Below are positions 7,524 through 14,157 of a stretch of DNA of 16,013 nt, piece after piece. The stretch comes from a bacterium (GTDB lineage: Bacteria > Eremiobacterota > Eremiobacteria > Baltobacterales > Baltobacteraceae): assembly GCA_021781095.1 (NCBI GenBank), contig JAJXXM010000091.1:1-16013 (forward strand), given 5' to 3'. Position numbers and translations under genes: made by a program. The notes under the pieces are model-generated. The model was not told the origin of the DNA, did no database searches, and saw only the letters and a list, made by a program, of their open reading frames with translations. Position 1 is the stretch's first letter. The number at the start of each line of letters is the position of its first letter.

Positions 7524-8534
7524 ATGAAGCTAGCCGACGCAACGGTCTATCGGTGTCCTCAAACGCACGAAGCGCTGACGCTTGAAATTGCAGAGGAGCG
7601 CGACGGTGAAATCGTGCGCGGCACGTTGAAAGCTCCGAACGGCGCATCGTATGCGATCGAACATGGGATTCCCGATCTCGCGTATCCGCCGTTACTGCCG
7701 GATGCCGATGCATTCGCACGGCAAATTTACGATAGCGTGGCCGACGTCTATGACGAATATCTGCCGCTGACGTTTATGACCTTTTCTTGTAAGGAAGAAG
7801 ACGCACGTAACCACATGGTGGATCGCCTTCGCGTCGCGCCCGGCCAGACGATCCTGGAAGTAGGGGCCGGAACCGGTCGCACGAGTAAGGTGATAGCGGA
7901 CCGCATGCGTGGAAGCGGGCACATCTATGTTCACGACATCTCGCGCGGAATACTCGAAAGAGCCGTACAGAAACTCTCGTCGGAGAAGATCGAGCGTTCG
8001 TACGTCCTAAGCAACGCGGTGTACCTTCCCTTCCCGGACTCGTATTTCGATGGACTCTTTCACTTCGGAGGGCTGAATATGTTCTCCGATCTCCGGCGCG
8101 CTATGGCGGAAATGGTCCGCGTCGTGAAACCCGGCGGCCGTATCGTCGTAGGTGACGAAAGCGTTCCCCCGTGGTTGCGCGAAACGACGTACGGGAAGAT
8201 CTTAATGAATTCCAGTTCGCATTACGCGAGTTCGCTCCCATTGGATGCCCTGCCGATGGAGGCTCGCGATGTCGTAATTGAATACATTATTGGAGGCGTG
8301 TTCTATCTCATCAGCTTTACCGTCGGGGAGGGCGAGCCCGTTGCCGATTTCGATTTCGAGATCCCGGGCGCGCGCGGCGGCACGCATAAAACCCGGTATT
8401 ACGGCCAACTGGAGGGTGTATCTATGGAGGCCAAGGAGCTCGCGCAACGAGCGCAAAAACAGCGGGGAATCAGTATGCATAAGTGGCTGGATGAAGCCGT
8501 GAGAGAGGCCGCGCTCCGTGACCTTAAAAAATAG
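7524..8534 (+). CDS. Class I SAM-dependent methyltransferase with a distinctive C-terminal tail
   Basis: A 336-residue methyltransferase. Residues 1-60 form a small Trm112-like N-terminal segment (YRCPQTHEAL, then YAIEHGIPDLAYP) with only one Cys, so it probably does not bind zinc. The Rossmann core starts near 100: motif I ILEVGAGTGRTS (110-121), motif post-I YVHDIS (135-140), AVYLPFPDSYFDGLFHFGGL, and MVRVVKPGGRIVVGDE. The pattern resembles UbiE/Methyltransf_11 enzymes. The last 50 residues (MEAKELAQRAQKQRGISMHK, then WLDEAVREAAL) look like a ribbon-helix-helix or short helical appendage. AGAAGGA lies 10 bases before ATG 7524. The last 17 bp overlap the beta-propeller gene. Substrate unknown; methylation of the sugar or its acyl group would fit. 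Confidence 0.87.
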   Translation: MKLADATVYRCPQTHEALTLEIAEERDGEIVRGTLKAPNGASYAIEHGIPDLAYPPLLPDADAFARQIYDSVADVYDEYLPLTFMTFSCKEEDARNHMVDRLRVAPGQTILEVGAGTGRTSKVIADRMRGSGHIYVHDISRGILERAVQKLSSEKIERSYVLSNAVYLPFPDSYFDGLFHFGGLNMFSDLRRAMAEMVRVVKPGGRIVVGDESVPPWLRETTYGKILMNSSSHYASSLPLDALPMEARDVVIEYIIGGVFYLISFTVGEGEPVADFDFEIPGARGGTHKTRYYGQLEGVSMEAKELAQRAQKQRGISMHKWLDEAVREAALRDLKK

Positions 8535-9486
8535 CGATATCAGCGGCGGCGAGCCGTTTCGTTGGCAAAAAATGGGGCTCGTCTATCGTTCGCCCCACGA
8601 CGGTAGTTGGCGGAATTCACACGCGCAAGTTCCCTCCGTCGTACAACTTGCCGACCGTATTCGCGTGTATTTTTCGGTTCGGCCGCCCCGCGACGCCGAA
8701 GGAATGTACAAGTCGACCATGTGTTGGGTCGACGTATCGTCGGACGATCCTACGAAGATCCTGGATACGGCTCCCGGGCCGTTCTTGAGCTATGGGCGCC
8801 CCGGTACGTTCGACGAGCACGGTGTGATGCCGAGTTGCGCGAATTGGAGTGGGGAGACGCTGCGCCTGTACTACTGCGGGTGGATGCGGCTCGTCGGCGT
8901 CCCGTATTCTATGGGGATCGGGCTCGTCGAAAGCCGGGACGGCGGATCGACCTTTCAGCGCATCGGTGAGGGGCCGCTATTCGGAAGAACGCCGAACGAA
9001 CCGTATCTTGAGGGTGGCCCGTACGTGCTCCACCACGAAGGTCGCTGGCATATGTGGTATACGTCCGGGACCGATTGGATTGGGAAGGAAGCGATTTACG
9101 TCATAAAATACGCACATTCGTCCGATGGAGTCCATTGGGAACGCGACGGTCGCGCGATTTTGCCTGGAATCGTAGAACAAGAATGCCAGGCACGTCCGTG
9201 CGTCGCACGGATCGGCGACCGTTGGCATATGTGGTTCTCGTATCGATTCGGGCTCGGCTTCCGTAACGCCGAGCGAGGGTACAGAATGGGCTACGCGTGG
9301 TCGGACGACCTCGTGGTTTGGCATCGCGACGATGCGCGGAGCGGCCTGGACGTCTCGACGGACGGCTGGGACTCCGAAATGCTCTGCTACCCCGTCGTGT
9401 TTGCGACGTCGTCGGGCGTGTATATGTTTTACAACGGAAACGGGTTCGGGGAGGATGGATTTGGCTGCGCCAAATTGATTCAATAA
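8518..9486 (+). CDS. Five-bladed beta-propeller protein, GH43/GH32-like, of glycan clusters
   Basis: A 322-residue protein with the repeating blade pattern of the five-bladed glycosidase superfamily. Blades are visible at SHAQVPSVV...RVYFSVR (34-55), GVMPSCANW...LRLYYCGW (102-122), LEGGPYVLHHEGRWHMWYTS (164-183), ECQARPCVARIGDRWHMWFS (222-241) and SEMLCYPVVF...YMFYNGNGFG (286-311). Typical turn motifs are ESRDGGSTF, HSSDGVHWERDG and WSDDLVVWHRDD. No signal peptide, so it acts in the cytoplasm. The usual blade-1 catalytic Asp is not obvious: the position reads H-A-Q-V-P. Proteins like this occur in O-antigen and capsule loci with no assigned role. It may bind or remodel a sugar donor or lipid-linked glycan rather than hydrolyse polymers. 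GTG 8518 has GAGAGAGG 9 bases upstream and overlaps the preceding gene by 17 bp; ATG 8572 is an alternative. Confidence 0.8.
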   Translation: MTLKNSDISGGEPFRWQKMGLVYRSPHDGSWRNSHAQVPSVVQLADRIRVYFSVRPPRDAEGMYKSTMCWVDVSSDDPTKILDTAPGPFLSYGRPGTFDEHGVMPSCANWSGETLRLYYCGWMRLVGVPYSMGIGLVESRDGGSTFQRIGEGPLFGRTPNEPYLEGGPYVLHHEGRWHMWYTSGTDWIGKEAIYVIKYAHSSDGVHWERDGRAILPGIVEQECQARPCVARIGDRWHMWFSYRFGLGFRNAERGYRMGYAWSDDLVVWHRDDARSGLDVSTDGWDSEMLCYPVVFATSSGVYMFYNGNGFGEDGFGCAKLIQ

Positions 9487-9502
9487 AAAGGCGTCGACTG
9501 GA

Positions 9503-11059
9503 ATGTATCTACGCAACGTAGGATTAAAATTTTCCCATCTCGCCGATGCTGTGGACGATCGGCCGGCTCTGAAAATGTCCGATGGCTCGGTCGTAACCTA
9601 CGGGGCGCTCAATCGTCGAGCCAATAGAGTTGCGGCGGTTCTCGAATCGCGAGGGCTCGCTCGCCGTGACGTCATCGCGATCGTCCATAACAAAACCGTA
9701 GGGTGTTATGCCGTCATGCTGGCCGCGTTAAAGCTGGGCGCCGCATACGTGAACGTCGACGAGCAGAACCCGCCGATACGGCTGCGTCATATTTTCGATA
9801 CGGCACGGCCGAAGTTCGTGTTCGCCGAATCGAGCGTTCCGTCGATTCGCGAAACGAGCCTTGAAGCCGGAGCCGCCTTTATCGATGGGTCGCTCGACGA
9901 ATTCGTAGCGGCCGTGGAGGCCGCTTCCGAACTGGAGCCGGCCTCCACGCCGATGGTTACCGGTGCTGACCCCGCATACATCATGTATACGTCGGGATCG
10001 ACCGGGATCCCGAAGGGTGCCATCATCACCCACGCCAACGTTTTGAATTTTGGCGCCTGGGTGGGCAGCAGATTCGGCATCGGATTCGACGACGTCCTCA
10101 CCAACGTGAATCCGATGTACTTCGATAACTCGGTCTTCGATTTTTACGGCGCGTTACTCAATGGGGCGGCGATCGCACCCGTCGGTCGCGAAACGTTGGC
10201 CGACGGCGCGGCGACGATTGCATGCATCGAAAAGGCCGAATGCACCGTTTGGTTTTCCGTTCCCTCGCTCTTAATTTATTTGATGACCGTCAAATTGTTA
10301 ACGCCGGATCGACTTGGGAGCATTCGTACGTTCGTGTTCGGCGGCGAGGGGTACCCGAAACCGGAACTTCAGAAGCTCTTCAATACTTTCAGCCCTCGCA
10401 GTACCCTCGTCAACGTATACGGACCGACGGAATGTACGTGCATCTGTTCTGCGTGGAACGTTCGGGCCGAAGACTTTGCGGAGCCGGGCGGGCTCGTGAC
10501 GCTGGGCCCGATTGCGGAGAACTTTTCCGCAATCGTCGTCGACGGAGACCGGACCGCGCACCCTGGTGAGATGGGGGAGCTCTGGCTGATGGGGCCGCAG
10601 GTTGGGCTGGGTTACGTGAACGACAAGGCGCGCACCGCCGCGGCGTTTGCGCCGAACCCTTTCAACGAGCGATGGAGCGAGGCGACGTATCGCACGGGCG
10701 ATCTCGTTCGACTCGGGGAAGATGGTCGCAAGTTGTATTTCGTTGGGCGAGCGGACAACCAAATCAAACATATGGGGTACCGCATCGAGCTTGAGGAAAT
10801 CGAGGCCGCGTTGAGCAAAATTGCCGACGTGAACCAATGTGCGGTCGTGCAGAAGACGGGACGTCGCGGATTGAAAATGATCGTGGCGTACGTTTCCTCG
10901 TCGGCGGAACTTTCCGAAGGCGCCATTCGCGCGCAACTCGAGGGAATGCTCCCGCCGTATATGATACCTCAGATCGTCTCGATTCGTCACACGCTGCCGA
11001 AAAACGCCAATGGAAAGATCGATCGAAGAGCACTCGCCGACGAAGGGATCCCCGATTGA
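9503..11059 (+). CDS. Stand-alone amino-acid adenylating enzyme (DltA/NRPS A-domain-like)
   Basis: An ATP-dependent ligase that should activate a carboxylic acid, probably an amino acid, as an adenylate and load it onto a carrier-protein phosphopantetheine. All core motifs are present in 518 residues: phosphate loop YTSGSTGIPKG (162-172), YGPTE (306-310), YRTGD (396-400), hinge GRADNQIKHMGYRIELEEIE (415-434) and catalytic Lys505 in NANGKIDRRAL. Asp208 in FDNSVFD sits where NRPS domains bind the substrate alpha-amino group, which favours an amino acid. Details such as MYFDNSVFDFYGALLNG, TFVFGGEGYP and VGLGYVND look closest to DltA (D-alanine ligase). No condensation or carrier domain is attached; the partner is probably the acyl carrier protein at 13199-13444. 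AAAAGG lies 11 bases before ATG 9503. Confidence 0.9.
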   Translation: MYLRNVGLKFSHLADAVDDRPALKMSDGSVVTYGALNRRANRVAAVLESRGLARRDVIAIVHNKTVGCYAVMLAALKLGAAYVNVDEQNPPIRLRHIFDTARPKFVFAESSVPSIRETSLEAGAAFIDGSLDEFVAAVEAASELEPASTPMVTGADPAYIMYTSGSTGIPKGAIITHANVLNFGAWVGSRFGIGFDDVLTNVNPMYFDNSVFDFYGALLNGAAIAPVGRETLADGAATIACIEKAECTVWFSVPSLLIYLMTVKLLTPDRLGSIRTFVFGGEGYPKPELQKLFNTFSPRSTLVNVYGPTECTCICSAWNVRAEDFAEPGGLVTLGPIAENFSAIVVDGDRTAHPGEMGELWLMGPQVGLGYVNDKARTAAAFAPNPFNERWSEATYRTGDLVRLGEDGRKLYFVGRADNQIKHMGYRIELEEIEAALSKIADVNQCAVVQKTGRRGLKMIVAYVSSSAELSEGAIRAQLEGMLPPYMIPQIVSIRHTLPKNANGKIDRRALADEGIPD

Positions 11060-11739
11060 GTATTGAGAAGTATGCGAGCTTTCATCGCGATAGAATGGGG
11101 ATGCATCTCTATCCGAATGAATTTGTGATCCGAACCATGTTAGGGACCTATCCGAACCTCACGCTCGTGCGCGATTATGAGGGGAAAAAGCTTCTCGATC
11201 TCGGGTTTGGCGATGGACGAAACTTGCCGCTTTTTAGAAACATGGGGGTCGAAATCTTCGGCGTCGAGCCGAATCTCGACGTGTGTCGGATGGTCGAGGA
11301 GCGGGTAGCGCCGGCGGGTATCGACTGCGATCTCCGCGTTGGAGAGAATTCGCACATTCCGTTCGACGATTCGTTTTTCGATTACGTCGTCGCCTCGCAC
11401 TCCGTCTATTACGTTTCGAAAGGCGAAACGTTTCGAGATAACGTGCGCGAAGTAACCCGCGTTCTCAAGCCCGGAGGCTGGTTCGTGGCGTCCCTGCCGG
11501 ACCCCGATAACGCCGTTCTCAAGGATGCCGAACCCTTGGCGGATAGCCATTTGCGGATCACCTCGGATCCTTTCGGCCTCCGCAACGGAACCATATTTTG
11601 GGCGCCGCGTTCGCGGAGTGAAATTCAGGAGATGTTCGAGGAAGAGTATGAGGAATTATCAATCGCGACATTTCGTGACGATTGGTTCGGACTTTTGGTG
11701 AGCGGTTACGTGGTGGTAGGCCGTCGACGACGTCGCTGA
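11056..11739 (+). CDS. Class I SAM-dependent methyltransferase (TTG start)
   Basis: A 227-residue methyltransferase. TTG 11056 overlaps the stop of the adenylating-enzyme gene (TTGA) and has GAAGGG 8 bases upstream, which decides the start; the residues it adds (SIEKYASFHRDRMGMHLYPN, then EFVIRTMLG) look like genuine domain sequence. Motif I is LLDLGFGDG (46-54), the acidic residue at the end of strand 2 is in FGVEP (Glu71), then IPFDDSFFDYVVASHSVYYV and VLKPGGWFVASLPDPD. The pattern matches the Methyltransf_11/25 group. It is the last gene of the plus-strand operon and ends 16 bp from the convergent operon. The substrate may be the same sugar or acyl group processed by the neighbours, but nothing in the sequence shows it. 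Confidence 0.87.
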   Translation: MSIEKYASFHRDRMGMHLYPNEFVIRTMLGTYPNLTLVRDYEGKKLLDLGFGDGRNLPLFRNMGVEIFGVEPNLDVCRMVEERVAPAGIDCDLRVGENSHIPFDDSFFDYVVASHSVYYVSKGETFRDNVREVTRVLKPGGWFVASLPDPDNAVLKDAEPLADSHLRITSDPFGLRNGTIFWAPRSRSEIQEMFEEEYEELSIATFRDDWFGLLVSGYVVVGRRRRR

Positions 11740-11755
11740 GGTCTCGACCTGTTGA

Positions 11756-12433
11756 CTAGCGGAGCTTTGATATTTTCAAAAAACGCTCGCTGTCGAGCCG
11801 GAAGAGATCGGTCGAGCTCTCGATAAAGACGCTCTTCGCCTCCGAGCATTTCGTTATGAGAGCCCCGGCTCCGACGAAGCTTTGCTCGCCGAGTTCGACT
11901 TCGTGCCCGATGGTTGCGGCGAGACCGACGAACGAGCGCGCCCCGAGATTTGCGCTTCCTCCGAACGTGGCGTTTCCGGCGATCCAGGAGTGGTCGCCGA
12001 TGGTCGAGTGATGGCCGATGAGGGCGCCGCTCCAGATCACGACGTTATTTCCAATGCGTACGCCCGGCTCGATCACCGCGTTATCGAGCACGATCGAGTT
12101 GTCGCCGGCTTCTAACCAATCGCCGACGCCGGCCCTCGGGCTTATATACGACGCAAAGCGGTATCCCTTCGCTTTCGCTTCGTCGTATTTAGCCTTGCGA
12201 GCCGCATTGAGCTCGTGATAGCCGATCGCGATCAACATTTGGAATCGTTCTGGGGGATACCGCTCGATAATGTCTTCGAACGGCACGATCGGCTTGTTAT
12301 GAAAGGTCTCGCTTTCCGGTAGGTGCGCGGCGTCGGTAGTGAAGGCTTCCACCGAATGCGTTCCGGAGTTGCGGATGTGCCGATAAATGACGTCTGCGAC
12401 CTTCCCCGCGCCGAACATTACGATCTGTGCCAT
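11756..12433 (-). CDS. NeuD/PglD/VioB-like sugar acyltransferase (left-handed beta-helix)
   Basis: A 225-residue trimeric-type sugar O/N-acyltransferase. Residues 1-90 form the small Rossmann-like domain that binds the sugar nucleotide: AQIVMFGAGKVADVIYRHI, then FQMLIAIGY. Residues about 100-200 are hexapeptide repeats folding as a left-handed beta-helix: SIVLDNAVIEPGVRIGNNVV, IWSGALIGHHSTIGDHSWIA, NATFGGSANLGARSFVGLAA. His141 or His142 corresponds to the catalytic base of PglD. PglD acetylates UDP-4-amino sugars and VioB acylates dTDP-viosamine, so an N-acyl transfer to an amino sugar is the best guess. Acyl-CoA or the local acyl carrier protein could be the donor. ATG 12433, with GAGGAG 6 bases upstream, was chosen over an upstream ATG at 12478 that would overlap the reductase gene. 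Last gene of the minus-strand operon. Confidence 0.88.
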   Translation of the reverse strand: MAQIVMFGAGKVADVIYRHIRNSGTHSVEAFTTDAAHLPESETFHNKPIVPFEDIIERYPPERFQMLIAIGYHELNAARKAKYDEAKAKGYRFASYISPRAGVGDWLEAGDNSIVLDNAVIEPGVRIGNNVVIWSGALIGHHSTIGDHSWIAGNATFGGSANLGARSFVGLAATIGHEVELGEQSFVGAGALITKCSEAKSVFIESSTDLFRLDSERFLKISKLR

Positions 12434-12439
12434 GCGATT

Positions 12440-12445
12440 CTCCTC
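12440..12445 (-). promoter_or_regulatory. Ribosome binding site deciding the beta-helix acyltransferase start
   Basis: GAGGAG on the minus strand, 6 bases before ATG 12433. It lies in the 25-bp gap after the reductase gene and settles the start against the ATG at 12478. Confidence 0.75.
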
Positions 12446-12458
12446 AGGTGCGACAGGG

Positions 12459-13199
12459 TTATAGAACGAGCCCGCCATCGATGGCGATCGTCGTGCCGGT
12501 GATGAAGTCGTTTTCGATAGCGAATGCGACGGCGGAAGCGATCTCCGACGGCTTGGCTAGGCGTAATAGCGGCGTTCTTCGCGCGAGCTCCGAGAGGGCG
12601 GCCTCACTCATTGCAGTACTGGTGGACGGCGTCGCGACGAACCCTGGTGCGATGGAGAGGGCTCGAATTCCCAAAGGCCCCAACTCGCGGGACCAAACCT
12701 TCGTCATCGCTTCGATGCCGGCTTTCGCTGCGGAATAGGCAGTTTGGCCGGGGTTCCCGCCTGAGGAAATGGAGGAGAAGTTAATGAGGACTCCCTTAAC
12801 CCGGTTGCTCGCCATATGTTCGGCTACGCGCGCGCCGAGAACGAACGCCGAGGTGAGATTGCTCCGGATGATTGCGTCCCACGTAGATACTCGATGCGTT
12901 CGCTGGCTCCGTTCCGTAATATTAATAAGGGGCTCGCTATGGATGAGTCCCGCACAGTTTACGAGAGCCGAGATTTTCCCGAAGGTGCCGACGATGGTCT
13001 CGAGCGCGGCAACGACGGCGTCCTCATTCGCAACGTCGACCTGAAGGGCGAGAACGTCGGGGCCGGGGGTGCTCTCTGCGTCGAGGCGGGTGTCGAGGAT
13101 CGCGATTCGCGCGCCGCGCTCGAGAAGCGATGTCGCGATGACCGATCCGAGGCTTCCGGCACCCCCGGCAACGACGACCGTTCGCCCTCGAATATCCAT
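12459..13199 (-). CDS. Short-chain dehydrogenase/reductase (FabG-like)
   Basis: A classical NAD(P)-dependent SDR of 246 residues. The cofactor loop is AGGAGSLG (11-18), the adenine-ring Asp is in LQVDVAN (about 55), and NCAG is at 81-84. The catalytic tetrad is Asn114, Ser143 (in FSSIS), Tyr155 and Lys159 (YSAAK). APGFVATP follows as in FabG-type enzymes, and the C-terminus ITGTTIAIDGGLVL is standard. An acidic residue after strand 2 (ILDTR) suggests NAD(H) preference. Its ATG overlaps the stop of the acyl-carrier-protein gene by one base (TGATG), so the two are translationally coupled. This pairing favours reduction of a carrier-bound 3-oxoacyl group or a sugar ketone in the same pathway; the sequence cannot separate these. 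Confidence 0.9.
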   Translation of the reverse strand: MDIRGRTVVVAGGAGSLGSVIATSLLERGARIAILDTRLDAESTPGPDVLALQVDVANEDAVVAALETIVGTFGKISALVNCAGLIHSEPLINITERSQRTHRVSTWDAIIRSNLTSAFVLGARVAEHMASNRVKGVLINFSSISSGGNPGQTAYSAAKAGIEAMTKVWSRELGPLGIRALSIAPGFVATPSTSTAMSEAALSELARRTPLLRLAKPSEIASAVAFAIENDFITGTTIAIDGGLVL

Positions 13200-13444
13200 C
13201 AGACGTTTACGGCGTGCGAGCGAAGGATCTCTTTGATCTGTCCGACGGTGCGCATCGTAATAATTTCATCGGCCGTGAGCTCGAATTGATATTCCTCTTC
13301 GAGAGCCGCTATGAGTTGCATGTGACTGAGGGAGTCCCATGTGCTCGTTCCCTCCATATCGAGGGAATCGACGACCTCCGCCTTCGGGATCCGCAGGATC
13401 TCCGCGACGAGATCGGTGAAGCGTTGATGGTCCGGCAGCGTCAT
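13199..13444 (-). CDS. Stand-alone acyl/peptidyl carrier protein
   Basis: An 81-residue carrier protein. TWDSLSHMQLIAALEEEYQF (35-54) contains the phosphopantetheine attachment site Ser38 in D-S-L, followed by the acidic helix II that partner enzymes recognise; ITMRTVGQIKEIL (62-74) forms the last helix. It should carry an acyl or aminoacyl group as a thioester after modification by a phosphopantetheinyl transferase located elsewhere. ATG 13444 has GAGGA 7 bases upstream and gives the usual carrier length; ATG 13486 would add 14 unlikely residues and overlap the WbqC-like gene. The gene lies between the WbqC-like and reductase genes, far from any fatty-acid synthesis genes, so it is probably dedicated to this pathway. 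The likely loading enzyme is the adenylating enzyme at 9503-11059. Confidence 0.9.
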   Translation of the reverse strand: MTLPDHQRFTDLVAEILRIPKAEVVDSLDMEGTSTWDSLSHMQLIAALEEEYQFELTADEIITMRTVGQIKEILRSHAVNV

Positions 13445-13451
13445 AATCGTT

Positions 13452-13456
13452 TCCTC
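13452..13456 (-). promoter_or_regulatory. Ribosome binding site deciding the carrier-protein start
   Basis: GAGGA on the minus strand, 7 bases before ATG 13444, in the 38-bp gap after the WbqC-like gene. It supports the 81-residue carrier protein over a longer form from 13486. Confidence 0.7.
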
Positions 13457-13482
13457 GATACGTTCATTAGGGTAGCGTTCCT

Positions 13483-14157
13483 TCAAGGAAGGAGGATGGT
13501 TTGCGCTTTGATTTCGGCGGCAATTTCGGAGACGGGCTCCTCGATCACGCGCGCGAGGATACTCGCCATCGGGCCTTCGTAGGGTGAAAGAAATCTCAGC
13601 GTCACTCCGGCTTTCGAGAAGGTCTCGTGATCGTAGAGCTCGCGCCCGCCGGATGGGTTGACGTAGTGCGTCCCACCGAGGGCCGTTACGATAGCAAGCA
13701 CTCGCTCTTGGGCGCGGAGTTCGGGATCGATGTTCAGCGTGCTCGATCGGATGACCGGGCGCTCCATCCCAAGAGCATTCGTCGTGCCCTGAATGAGCCG
13801 AATCAAATAGGGCGTCACGTCGGCATCGCGTATATCGAGGATCGCTTCCACCGCATTATGCCGTGCCGTGCGAGCGTTCTGTAAAAGTGGAAAGCGCCGT
13901 AACGCGGCCTCGAGCCGGGCGACGGCGTCCTCCGGAAAACGAAGGCGATCGATACGGGCATCGCGATCCGCCTTCGCAATCGGTAACGTCAGCCAATCCA
14001 GCGCTCCCGTCGACAGTAAGAAGCGATTTCGGTGGACCCAACCACGGCGCGGGAATTGCACGCAGTCGAACATGACGACGTAATCGGCGGCTTCAAAAAG
14101 GCGATAATAGCCGGCATACGGGACGAAGTACGGCTGGATGACGGCGACGGTCTTCAT
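13483..14157 (-). CDS. WbqC family protein
   Basis: A 224-residue member of the WbqC family, named from an E. coli/Shigella O-antigen locus. Family features are the opening VAVIQPYFVPYAGYYRLFEA (4-23) and ADYVVMFDCVQFPRRGWVHR (24-43) followed by NRF, then LDWLTLPI (53-60), and near the C-terminus GGTHYVNPSGGRELYDHETF with GVTLRFL. The biochemical role is not established as far as I know. As I recall, the founding locus makes a 4-amino-4,6-dideoxyglucose carrying an N-acetylglycyl group, so a role in amino-acid attachment to an amino sugar has been suspected. Here it sits between the aminotransferase and the carrier protein, which fits that idea. Its ATG shares one base with the preceding stop (TAATG). 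Confidence 0.9.
   Translation of the reverse strand: MKTVAVIQPYFVPYAGYYRLFEAADYVVMFDCVQFPRRGWVHRNRFLLSTGALDWLTLPIAKADRDARIDRLRFPEDAVARLEAALRRFPLLQNARTARHNAVEAILDIRDADVTPYLIRLIQGTTNALGMERPVIRSSTLNIDPELRAQERVLAIVTALGGTHYVNPSGGRELYDHETFSKAGVTLRFLSPYEGPMASILARVIEEPVSEIAAEIKAQTILLP

Noticed and set aside
10837..11055. Upstream extension of the second plus-strand methyltransferase to 10837
   Set aside because: It would overlap the conserved C-terminal motifs of the adenylating enzyme; TTG 11056 has a well-placed GAAGGG and a TTGA coupling overlap.
9503..11059. Acyl-CoA synthetase or siderophore-type 2,3-dihydroxybenzoate ligase
   Set aside because: The Asp in FDNS at the amino-binding position and the DltA-like A4-A5 region favour an amino acid substrate; aryl acids lack this need.
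11739..11750. AGGTC-TC-GACCT palindrome between the convergent operons as a terminator
   Set aside because: The stem is short, the loop is at most four bases, and no T run follows on either side. It could be chance, although termination must happen nearby.
13478..13490. TTCCTT-C-AAGGAA palindrome at the WbqC stop codon
   Set aside because: A one-base spacer cannot form a hairpin loop, it sits inside an operon, and nothing suggests an operator there.
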